64,000 bases of DNA, from NCBI RefSeq assembly GCF_019061205.1, contig NZ_JAHQYH010000006.1, forward strand, positions 34,578 to 98,577. The letters are read 5' to 3'. Source of the DNA: Apilactobacillus waqarii. Lineage in GTDB: Bacteria; Bacillota; Bacilli; Lactobacillales; Lactobacillaceae. This document shows positions 57,900 through 64,000 of this stretch, in pieces. The notes beneath the pieces are model-generated. The model was not told where the DNA came from and searched no databases. It saw only the letters and a list, made by a program, of their open reading frames with translations. The stretch's first letter is position 1. Each line of letters opens with the position of its first letter. Made by a program: the position numbers and the translations under genes.

Positions 57900-58799
57900 T
57901 TATTTTTCGTAATCAACTTTCATGCTAGCTGATTCCTTGACCTTGTGGCTTTGTAGATACTTAGCACCCTTTTGGGCGTAACTTAGATCACCAATCTTTC
58001 CAAATGTAACCTTACCGGTCTTTACGTTGTAGTAGACTTTGGTAACGCCTGAGTTAGGAATTGAACCAGTGCTTAGTAATTGTTTATCTGCTTTACTTAA
58101 GTTGTGGTCGTACTTCGATAGGTAAGCAGCAATAACGTATCCTGAACTTACCACTAGAGCATTTTTACCATCTTTATTCTTAGTTAATTTAGCAACCCTC
58201 TTAATTCCGGCTGCTTCTCTTTTAATTACTTGGTTTGCAGATTCAGCTCGGTCAGCCTTTGGAAGTGAATCGCTATCTTTATCGATTTCATAAATAGCTT
58301 GGATTGTCTTTGGTACAAATTGAGTACCAAACTTCTTTGATAGTGATGCATCGTCTTTAACATGATAATAATCATTCACAAGTTTGTCGCTTTGATCACC
58401 ATTGTATAATTCGTACTTACCACTACCAGCCTCTCTAAACTGAGGACTTTCTAACACTGTTAGTTTACTATTACCTGAATAGTCCAACATGTCCTTGATG
58501 GTGTTCAAATGGCGAACCAGTTTACCACATGCTGCTTCTGTGAAGTGAACTCCACGAAGTCCTGCTCCCACCTGTTTAGCAACTAAGTCACCCCGTGGTG
58601 TTAATGGATAGTCATCCCATCCTTCGTTTAAAGTTAAAACATTCCCGGTGGTCTGCCCATGTCGAGCAAGATATAACGTCACGACGTCGCCACTCTTCTT
58701 GGCACTTGATACTTTACTCTTGGCTGAAGCGGCCACCCCAGTACTTGAAAGTGTTAAAAATAGCAATAAGCCACTCATTAATTTGGCTTTGGAAATCAT
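57900..58799 (-). CDS. Secreted histidine-phosphatase family protein
   Basis: A 299-residue protein. The signal peptide is KLMSGLLLFLTLSSTGVAASA. The phosphatase motif is YLARHGQTTGN (Arg46-His47-Gly48), and the rest follows the phosphoglycerate-mutase-like fold (YPLTPRGDLVAKQVGAGLRG; SPQFREAGSGKYE). The second His should lie in NALVVSSGYVIAAYL, where the usual GH is SG, so activity is uncertain. It starts at ATG 58799 behind AGGAG; the ATG at 58808 overlaps the site. Extracellular or wall-associated acid phosphatase is the likely role. Confidence 0.88.
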   Translation of the reverse strand: MISKAKLMSGLLLFLTLSSTGVAASAKSKVSSAKKSGDVVTLYLARHGQTTGNVLTLNEGWDDYPLTPRGDLVAKQVGAGLRGVHFTEAACGKLVRHLNTIKDMLDYSGNSKLTVLESPQFREAGSGKYELYNGDQSDKLVNDYYHVKDDASLSKKFGTQFVPKTIQAIYEIDKDSDSLPKADRAESANQVIKREAAGIKRVAKLTKNKDGKNALVVSSGYVIAAYLSKYDHNLSKADKQLLSTGSIPNSGVTKVYYNVKTGKVTFGKIGDLSYAQKGAKYLQSHKVKESASMKVDYEK

Positions 58800-58957
58800 T
58801 AGTGTCATCTCCTGATGAATTATTTATGGAACATCTTTAATATATTCCTGCCATGTAAATTCGCTATAAAAATTATGTAAAAGTTATGTAAATATAAACA
58901 GTGCATTTTTAGATACCTTAGGGTATACTGAAATCAAAATGCTAGGAAGTGATAATT

Positions 58958-59461
58958 ATGAATAATATCGCTGAATTTAAGCTAGATAGACAAAATTATG
59001 GTCTAGCGTTAGTCGAAGAATTTATGTCCACCGAAATTTACGACATCATTAATAAAGACCGCGAAGAATTAGCCAAGTGGCTACCATGGTCTAAGGACAT
59101 GCGATCAATTGATGACGAAGCAAAATTCATTCGCTATGCTAAGGAAAACAATATATTTGTTCTAGCAATTTTAAATGGCGCAAAACCAGTCGGTATGATT
59201 GATCTACACAATGTGGATGAAGTGAACCATACCGCTGAAATTGGCTACTGGTTATCCAGTGAATATCAAGGTAAAGGGATCATGTACAACAGTGTGCAAT
59301 CACTTGTTAGTTATGCATTTAACTTCTTTGATATGGAAAAGCTAATTATTAAAGCTGAAGTTGAAAATGAATCAAGCAGACACGTTGCTGAACGTGCTGG
59401 ATTCACATTCCAAAAAACAGAAGAACCATTTGCGATTTATGCAAAACAAAAGAACGGCTAG
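58958..59461 (+). CDS. GNAT acetyltransferase (RimJ/RimL type)
   Basis: A 167-residue protein. The acetyl-CoA binding region is GYWLSSEYQGKGIMYNSVQSLVSYAF, and ENESSRHVAERAGFTFQ is the C-terminal signature; the N-terminal LVEEFMSTEIYDIINKDREELAKWLPW is usual in ribosomal-protein N-acetyltransferase relatives. It transfers acetyl groups to an unknown amine. The start is ATG 58958 with AGGAAG upstream. It ends in a terminator over its stop codon, so it is not joined to the following operon. Confidence 0.93.
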   Translation: MNNIAEFKLDRQNYGLALVEEFMSTEIYDIINKDREELAKWLPWSKDMRSIDDEAKFIRYAKENNIFVLAILNGAKPVGMIDLHNVDEVNHTAEIGYWLSSEYQGKGIMYNSVQSLVSYAFNFFDMEKLIIKAEVENESSRHVAERAGFTFQKTEEPFAIYAKQKNG

Positions 59462-59479
59462 GAATAGCCGTTCTTTTTA
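59448..59479 (+). terminator. Terminator of the GNAT gene
   Basis: AAGAACGGCTA-ggaa-TAGCCGTTCTT hairpin over the stop codon, then a T run. Confidence 0.85.
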
Positions 59480-59565
59480 TTTACACTAAGTATAATTTGA
59501 CCATTTAAATAAATAACAAAAGTATTATAATATAATTATAAAAATTTAATCAAGGCGGTAAGATA

Positions 59566-59919
59566 ATGGACACTGAAGAATTAATTAATCAATATAAAGA
59601 CCTAATGGAAGAAAAAAAAGGCATAAACACATTGGAAAAACTTTTAGATAAAGCAATGTCACAATTAAATGACTATAAAGACCTAGAAAATAAGCTTTTC
59701 GATGAGGCTGAAAAATTTGATGACTTGGAAGGAATGAAAAAGATTCATAGAGAACTAAATGGAATTCGTGATGAAATTGTTTCCACTGCAGGACAACAAG
59801 ACGACTTACAAGCTCATAAAGAAAACTTCCAACAAAGAATGGATATATTTAAAAAACTTGTTAAGTCATCTGGTACAACTTTAACTGAACTTAAAAGCTT
59901 AATTAAAGAAAGAAAATAG
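59566..59919 (+). CDS. Coiled-coil protein, first gene of the GmrSD-like operon
   Basis: A 117-residue, highly charged, wholly helical protein (LINQYKDLMEEKKGINTLEKLLDKAMSQLNDYKDLENKLFDEAEKFDDLEGMKKIHRELNGIRDEIVS...). No membrane or Cys features. GGCGGTAAG precedes the ATG. It lies 11 bp before the next small gene and shares its coiled-coil character. It may be an accessory or scaffold of the nuclease encoded downstream. No family recognised. Confidence 0.75.
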   Translation: MDTEELINQYKDLMEEKKGINTLEKLLDKAMSQLNDYKDLENKLFDEAEKFDDLEGMKKIHRELNGIRDEIVSTAGQQDDLQAHKENFQQRMDIFKKLVKSSGTTLTELKSLIKERK

Positions 59920-59930
59920 GAGATAGTTCT

Positions 59931-60416
59931 ATGGATGAATTTAGAGATAAGATTGATAGATTAAACGAAGCTAATCATGAATACGAATTATCTATTCGCA
60001 ACTTAAAAAGAGCAATGAAACGAAAAGATAAAGCCGAAAAAGCTGTATTAGAATTACAAAAAGAAGTAGACGGCGTTCAAAACAAATTAGACATAGTTGA
60101 AAATGCATTAGACGGAATGCGAGATGTCCAAGGATATACCATTGCAGATTTATTCAATCCAGATTTTTTAGGCAAACACACAGACTACACGGATTGTGAT
60201 GAATTCTTTGGAGATTCTGGCATTACACCTGAGCAATTACTTCACTACCAAAAATATCCAAAAATTGCTAGCAAAATAGCTAAAGATATGACAGATTTCG
60301 ATAACTTTGATGATTTTGTTAAAGAAGCTGTATTGGAATATAACTTAAAAAATCATGGTATTAATGAAATTCCAGACTTTGTTAGAAAAGGAACAGATCT
60401 TAAATTTAAAAAATAA
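59931..60416 (+). CDS. Coiled-coil protein, second gene of the GmrSD-like operon
   Basis: A 161-residue protein. Residues 1-65 are a charged coiled coil (DKIDRLNEANHEYELSIRNLKRAMKRKDKAEKAVLELQKEVDGVQNKLDIVENAL). A globular acidic region follows (YTIADLFNPDFLGKHTDYTDCDEFFGDSGITPEQLLHYQKYPKIASKIAKDMTDFDNFDDFVKEAVLEYNLKNHG). AGGAGA precedes the ATG. A separate promoter may exist after it, since 66 bp and three GTTAAA repeats come before the nuclease gene. Function unknown; association with defence is inferred from position. Confidence 0.75.
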   Translation: MDEFRDKIDRLNEANHEYELSIRNLKRAMKRKDKAEKAVLELQKEVDGVQNKLDIVENALDGMRDVQGYTIADLFNPDFLGKHTDYTDCDEFFGDSGITPEQLLHYQKYPKIASKIAKDMTDFDNFDDFVKEAVLEYNLKNHGINEIPDFVRKGTDLKFKK

Positions 60417-60422
60417 AAAGCT

Positions 60423-60450
60423 GTTAAACAGGCGTTAAATCGATGTTAAA
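60423..60450 (+). promoter_or_regulatory. Three GTTAAA direct repeats with 11-bp period
   Basis: GTTAAA at 60423, 60434 and 60445, each 11 bp apart (one helical turn), just upstream of the GmrSD-like gene and near a possible -10 (CATAGT, 60455-60460). Suits cooperative binding of a regulator on one DNA face. Confidence 0.5.
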
Positions 60451-60482
60451 ATGTCATAGTAAATATATATTAGGAGATTACT

Positions 60483-62240
60483 ATGAGCGATTACAAAACT
60501 ATGAACTCAACTATTTCATCATTACAAAATAGATTAGTTCTGCCAAAATTTCAAAGAGGATACGTATGGACTGAAACAAAACAGTTAGAATTAATTGAAA
60601 GCCTACATAAGGGATATCCATTTGGCGCCTTATTAACTTACGCTCCTATGGGAAGCGATGAAGAAAAACTATTAGATGGTCAACAAAGATGGACAACCAT
60701 TATGGATTTTAAATACAATAAAGCAAAGTATTTCAAGAAGTTACAAAAAGAATCATATAACAAAACTTTTGATAAATTAAATAGCTTTATTGAAGACGGA
60801 AAATTAGTAACTAAAGAAGATTTTGACAGGCTACTTTCCTCTTCTAGCGATTACAGTACTGATAAAGAAGATTTATCAGATCTCGTCGATGATTATAAGA
60901 TAAAGTACCAGTTCTCAAATGTATCATCTAAAGATATTAGACATACCATTAAAAGATTACAGGACGAGATGAATGAATACTTAAACGTTGACAGTTTGGA
61001 AGTTCCTATTATCCATTACTTTGGAAGTGAGGATAATATAGCAAATGTTTTCGAAAGTTTAAATAAAGGTGGTATAAAATTAACAAAGTACGAAATATAT
61101 GCTGCCGCTTGGGACCATACTGAAATAAAGCTAAACAAGTCTAAACTACAAGAAGAATTGTTAAAAAATGTTGTTAATTTTTATATTGAGAAAAAAGAAG
61201 ATACTGAAAATAGAGGATTAACTTTAGATAATTTTTCAAGCCAAGAATTCGCTGAAAATCGAGTTATTAACCTTTACGACCTCGGTGTTGGGTTAGGAAG
61301 AATGATTCAATCAAGACTACCCTCTCTCGTGGATGACACTGACACTGAAAAGATTCAAATTGGATTTGGTATTCTTGGTATTTATTCCAGTGTTGATCCA
61401 AAGACTTTAAATAAAATCGTTTCACACATAGATGATATTACCAATAATATTGAAGAAATATTGCAAAAGTCTACAGAAATTAGCATTTTACTTTCTAACA
61501 TTTTCGATAAATTAATAAAACAAAATAGTAAAATAGACGCTTCAAAAATCGGTTACGAACGCGGATTAAGTACTGCGTACAAAACACTATCATATTTCGC
61601 TTCACTATGGGATTTAGAAAAGAATTCAAGTGAATATATAAAAACTGTTAACAATATACCTATTTACTATGTATATGACTTCGTTAGACGTGCTTGGACT
61701 AGTGCCGGTGATACACGTCTTTATGAATTTTATCCATCAAGAAAAGAGAGAATATACTCAGCAAGTGTAGAAAAGGAATCATTCGAAAACAGCTTTAAAT
61801 CATGGATATTAGATGAAAATACCCAACAAATGAACTTCACAAACCGTGTAAGATCATTAGCAACTATCCATGCAAATCTAACATACTTATCAGATTTTAT
61901 TAGTTTTGGAGAAAATTTACAGGTAGAACACATCTATCCAAAGCAAAGAGTTATTGATAATGATACTAACCATGAAATAATGTTAGGAAGAATAGGTAAT
62001 GCTATGTATCTTCCTCAAAAAATGAATGTTAAGAAGAAAACAAAAACTCTGTATGAATATAAACCGGGTGAATATGAAACTGTTATGAAATTATCTTCTT
62101 ACCCATCTAAAGAAGATTTTGAAAAAGCATTTTCAGAATTGGAAGACGGGAATCCAAATATTATGAATGACCTTATTATCGAAAGATCATTTTTAGTAGC
62201 GCAAAGTATCATTGAAAAATTAATGAATAAAAAGTTTTAA
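60483..62240 (+). CDS. GmrSD-like nuclease (DUF262 + DUF1524 HNH), type IV restriction candidate
   Basis: A 585-residue protein. The N-terminal DUF262 (ParB-like, GmrS type) motifs are LPKFQRGYVWTETKQLELIESLHKGYPFGALL and LLDGQQRWTTIMDF (63-76). The C-terminal DUF1524 HNH endonuclease has VEHIYPKQRV (His483) and LGRIGNAMYLPQKMN. This single-chain fusion is the layout of GmrSD/BrxU-type modification-dependent restriction enzymes, which cut phage DNA with modified bases and use NTP hydrolysis by the DUF262 part. TTAGGAGA precedes the ATG. It lies after two coiled-coil genes and ends at a bidirectional terminator. Restriction activity is inferred from the family. Confidence 0.9.
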   Translation: MSDYKTMNSTISSLQNRLVLPKFQRGYVWTETKQLELIESLHKGYPFGALLTYAPMGSDEEKLLDGQQRWTTIMDFKYNKAKYFKKLQKESYNKTFDKLNSFIEDGKLVTKEDFDRLLSSSSDYSTDKEDLSDLVDDYKIKYQFSNVSSKDIRHTIKRLQDEMNEYLNVDSLEVPIIHYFGSEDNIANVFESLNKGGIKLTKYEIYAAAWDHTEIKLNKSKLQEELLKNVVNFYIEKKEDTENRGLTLDNFSSQEFAENRVINLYDLGVGLGRMIQSRLPSLVDDTDTEKIQIGFGILGIYSSVDPKTLNKIVSHIDDITNNIEEILQKSTEISILLSNIFDKLIKQNSKIDASKIGYERGLSTAYKTLSYFASLWDLEKNSSEYIKTVNNIPIYYVYDFVRRAWTSAGDTRLYEFYPSRKERIYSASVEKESFENSFKSWILDENTQQMNFTNRVRSLATIHANLTYLSDFISFGENLQVEHIYPKQRVIDNDTNHEIMLGRIGNAMYLPQKMNVKKKTKTLYEYKPGEYETVMKLSSYPSKEDFEKAFSELEDGNPNIMNDLIIERSFLVAQSIIEKLMNKKF

Positions 62241-62276
62241 ATAAAAAGAACGGCTAAATTTAGCCGTTCTTTTTAT
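62241..62276. terminator. Bidirectional terminator
   Basis: AAAAAGAACGGCTA-aat-TTAGCCGTTCTTTTT hairpin between the nuclease gene and the convergent 62260 gene. Confidence 0.85.
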
Positions 62277-62541
62277 TTACCTTTAGCATGTAGTCCATGA
62301 ATCCATATAAAGCCATCCAGATTAGCATGATGACAACAAAGTAAATCAATGTCTTCCATGTAATCAATAGGCTAAAGTTGAATTCTCCGGGGTTAAAATT
62401 CTTAACGACTCTTACGCCCATTAGAGTGCGCCAAGTAGATGGTGATTGATAGTAGAATCCTTCCAAAAATCCATCAATAATAGTTAAGATTACATATACC
62501 CCAATGCCAAGTGAAAACCATTTTCTCATCTTCATTTGCAT
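62260..62541 (-). CDS. Small membrane protein (paralogue of the 57310 gene)
   Basis: A 93-residue protein with hydrophobic segments LGIGVYVILTIIDGFLEGFYY and TLIYFVVIMLIWMALYGFMDYML. The pattern matches the 57310 protein: WFSxGxxxYxxLxxxDxFxE, then W..L.G...VK.F. The start is ATG 62541 behind AAAGGTGGG; the in-frame GTG at 62553 lies inside that site. The two paralogues lie on either side of the phosphatase, GNAT and nuclease genes. Confidence 0.72.
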   Translation of the reverse strand: MQMKMRKWFSLGIGVYVILTIIDGFLEGFYYQSPSTWRTLMGVRVVKNFNPGEFNFSLLITWKTLIYFVVIMLIWMALYGFMDYMLKVNKKNG

Positions 62542-62739
62542 AATGTAACCCACCTTTGCTATGTACTAACCACATAATAGCACAGCAATTCTTTCAGTTG
62601 TATTAAAAAATGCTATAAAAAGCATGTTATATCAACGTTTTAACGAGTTAATACAAAATGATGACAATAGTTTGTCATTTTCATTAAGTTTATAAAGTGG
62701 TATATTTTTATTACTACAAAAATCAAAGGAGGTGCCATG

Positions 62740-63084
62740 ATGAAGGCAATCAGAAACATTATTATTTTAGTATTCCTTGCTGTGCTTATTTTTGTTGTCC
62801 TACCTGTGGGAAAAGATTTCTACATCCAAACATCTTTAAGCAAACAAGCTAGTTCAGCCATCAGCAACCAACAAGAACTAAAGAAAGTTGCCTCTAACGA
62901 GTCAACTTACGTGTACTTAACTCAACACAATAGTGATCGTATCTACAATTCAGACTCAGATACTGGTAAAGGAGATACCTACCGTTACTCCGCCAAATAT
63001 GGTGACAAGAACATCACACTTACTGGTACCCTATCCAACGCTGGATTTAAGGTAAAACTAGATAAAGTTGAAATCACACAATAA
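62740..63084 (+). CDS. Small membrane-anchored protein, YxeA/DUF1093-like at most
   Basis: A 114-residue protein. One N-terminal helix (IRNIIILVFLAVLIFVVLPVGKDFYIQ) is followed by an exported soluble domain (TYVYLTQHNSDRIYNSDSDTGKGDTYRYSAKYGDKNITLTGTLSNAGFKVKLDKVEITQ). Two ATGs are adjacent; the second (62740) is better spaced from AAAGGAGGTG. The layout recalls YxeA/DUF1093 proteins, but the match is weak. It is transcribed alone. Confidence 0.7.
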   Translation: MKAIRNIIILVFLAVLIFVVLPVGKDFYIQTSLSKQASSAISNQQELKKVASNESTYVYLTQHNSDRIYNSDSDTGKGDTYRYSAKYGDKNITLTGTLSNAGFKVKLDKVEITQ

Positions 63085-63117
63085 TAAAAAGCTCTCCGTT
63101 TGGGAGGGCTTTTTTTA
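63084..63117 (+). terminator. Terminator of the 62740 gene
   Basis: AAGCTCTCC-gttt-GGGAGGGCTT hairpin and T7. Confidence 0.8.
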
Positions 63118-63215
63118 TTTTAATTTTTATCGAACTAAATACTGAACACTTCACATCTATGGTGCTACTATATAGTTGGATTCAGATATAAATTGAATTG
63201 ATAGAGGCGATTAAT

Positions 63216-63416
63216 ATGACTGAATCAGAAATTATAGATGGAATTAAGCAAGTAAAGACAACACCAGGTATGATTGATTACCTAAGAACATTATTGAAGA
63301 AGGGTCGTAAAGAAGACCCTACTGATGTTCACACATTCCATGATTTTGAAAAGGCATTGTATGATTACAACAATCATCAATACCAAACTCATAACCAAGC
63401 AGACAATTCACTATAA
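63216..63416 (+). CDS. Small hypothetical soluble protein
   Basis: A 66-residue helical protein (MTESEIIDGIKQVKTTPGMIDYLRTLLKKGRKEDPTDVHTFHDFEKALYDYNNHQYQTHNQ). The start is ATG 63216 behind AGAGGCG; the TTG at 63198 has no site. No family recognised. Its natural terminator seems to have been the hairpin that the insertion sequence has broken at 63543. Confidence 0.6.
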   Translation: MTESEIIDGIKQVKTTPGMIDYLRTLLKKGRKEDPTDVHTFHDFEKALYDYNNHQYQTHNQADNSL

Positions 63417-63440
63417 TCTTATTAAGCCAAAGAGGGTCTT

Positions 63441-63506
63441 ATGATGATGAAGAGATTTCGAATTCATGATTGCACTACTTTGTTACTTGATAGATTTTCA
63501 ATATAA
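63441..63506 (+). CDS. Possible 21-residue reading frame
   Basis: Three ATGs in a row with AGAGGG upstream, reading MMMKRFRIHDCTTLLLDRFS then I and stop. Too short to be sure; listed because of the ribosome site. Confidence 0.2.
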   Translation: MMMKRFRIHDCTTLLLDRFSI

Positions 63507-63519
63507 TGTAGAGACATTC

Positions 63520-63542
63520 TAAATAAAAAAGACGCCCAGTGG
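63520..63542 (+). terminator. Terminator cut by the insertion sequence
   Basis: AAAAAAGACGCC-CAGT-GG remains. The expected 3' arm (GGCGTC plus T run) is missing because the IS end begins at 63543. Confidence 0.7.
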
Positions 63543-64000
63543 TGATGTGCACCCCAAAAGTTGTACATTATTATATTGTTTTTCCTAGGCGGAAAGTTTC
63601 CGGTATTGAACCGGTGACTTTCCGCCTAGTTTTGTTTTAATACGATGATTATTGTAATAATCAATCCATATTTTCATTGATGAAATTAAATCCTCTTTAA
63701 AGTCATAATTACAGTCCATGATTTCAGCTTTCATAATATGGAAAAATGATTCCATAGGTGAGTTATCAATACAATTTCCCTTACGGGACATGCTTTGAAA
63801 TATTTTATTCTTCTTAAGCTCTTTTTGCCAGATGTGACTTTGATACTGAGCTCCCTGATCACTATGAATGGTCGTTCTGTATGGTAAACCCTTAACTAAT
63901 TGAATAACTTCTTTCAGCGGCTTCATAACACAGTTCATATTTGGATGGCTGCTAATGTTATAGGATATTATTTCACCAGAAAATAAATCCATAATAGGTG
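63543..64000 (-). mobile_element. IS3-family insertion sequence, 3' part
   Basis: The terminus TGATGTGCACCCCAAAAGTT starts at 63543 and is of the IS3 (IS150-like) type, beginning with TG. It encloses the transposase 3' end in the minus direction. The rest of the element lies beyond the window. Confidence 0.85.
63585..64000 (-). CDS. IS3-family transposase OrfB, C-terminal part
   Basis: The frame runs from the window edge (PIMDLFSGEIISYN) to the stop at 63585, about 138 residues. The DDE integrase core shows the second Asp in HSDQGAQYQS and the Glu in NSPMESFFHIMKAE, followed by IWIDYYNNHRIKTKLGGKSPVQYR, the classic IS3 OrfB end. The first catalytic Asp and OrfA are outside the window. The frame is intact as far as seen, so the element could be active. 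Confidence 0.93.
   Translation of the reverse strand, partial: PIMDLFSGEIISYNISSHPNMNCVMKPLKEVIQLVKGLPYRTTIHSDQGAQYQSHIWQKELKKNKIFQSMSRKGNCIDNSPMESFFHIMKAEIMDCNYDFKEDLISSMKIWIDYYNNHRIKTKLGGKSPVQYRKLSA

Noticed and set aside
57795..57905. Plus-strand frame reading LIFSAGDKRQLPTIITMHPV
   Set aside because: No start with a ribosome site and no recognised family; kept only as a possible remnant in the intergenic entry.
1..64000. tRNA, rRNA, integrase, origin or attachment sites
   Set aside because: None was seen by eye; tRNAscan and an att-site search were not possible here.

Overview
The window looks like the chromosome of an A+T-rich member of the Lactobacillaceae. The grounds are a T-box-controlled glyA, a BirA/BioY biotin system, a ROK fructokinase and GH32 sucrose-6-phosphate hydrolase pair, LPQTG-anchored Ser-rich adhesins, DUF5776-type surface repeats and very strong GGAGG-type ribosome sites. 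The mix of fructose/sucrose genes and giant repeat-rich surface proteins fits flower- or bee-associated genera such as Apilactobacillus. That genus guess is inference only; no rRNA, tRNA or marker for species assignment is present.

Layout. 0-4 kb: end of an aldo/keto reductase, a small membrane protein, glyA behind a T-box leader, a P-loop kinase-like gene, and bioY behind a BirA operator. 4-11 kb: two Lys-rich secreted repeat proteins around a MerR-cupin-carboxymuconolactone decarboxylase operon. 11-22.5 kb: birA, an ABC-2 exporter operon with its TetR regulator, two paralogous XRE-membrane regulators, a MerR-aldo/keto reductase operon, an SPFH protein, an APC permease behind a leader-peptide attenuator, and a zinc alcohol dehydrogenase. 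22.7-35.5 kb: five related surface proteins, three LPQTG-anchored and two ending in cationic coiled coils. 35.6-40.3 kb: a PadR-DUF1700-DUF4097 operon, two secreted paralogues and a secreted metzincin protease. 40.4-45.2 kb: scrB, divergent from scrK-pgi and a degenerate ROK paralogue. 45.9-55.2 kb: one 3,113-residue surface protein with 27 tandem 81-residue modules. 55.5-63.5 kb: an MFS exporter with its MerR regulator, a secreted histidine phosphatase, a GNAT enzyme, and a three-gene operon ending in a GmrSD-like (DUF262 + HNH) nuclease that is the best defence-system candidate. An IS3-family element enters at 63,543 and runs off the window.

Regulation is unusually readable. Four promoters have 19-bp spacers with a centred palindrome, the hallmark of MerR-family activation. 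Two share one operator type (AGTTAACT core). The other two, the MFS exporter and an alcohol dehydrogenase 34 kb away, share another (AAAG-N4-CTTT), which suggests a small regulon. BirA and its likely target bioY are both present. The permease leader combines a 22-codon Met/Cys-rich peptide, a hairpin over its stop codon and a terminator.

The surface proteins use three anchoring strategies: sortase motifs, Lys-rich cationic tails, and C-terminal DUF5776-like repeats. No sortase or accessory Sec gene lies in the window. Gene starts were chosen from ribosome-binding sites. Family names come from motifs read by eye, with no database search.
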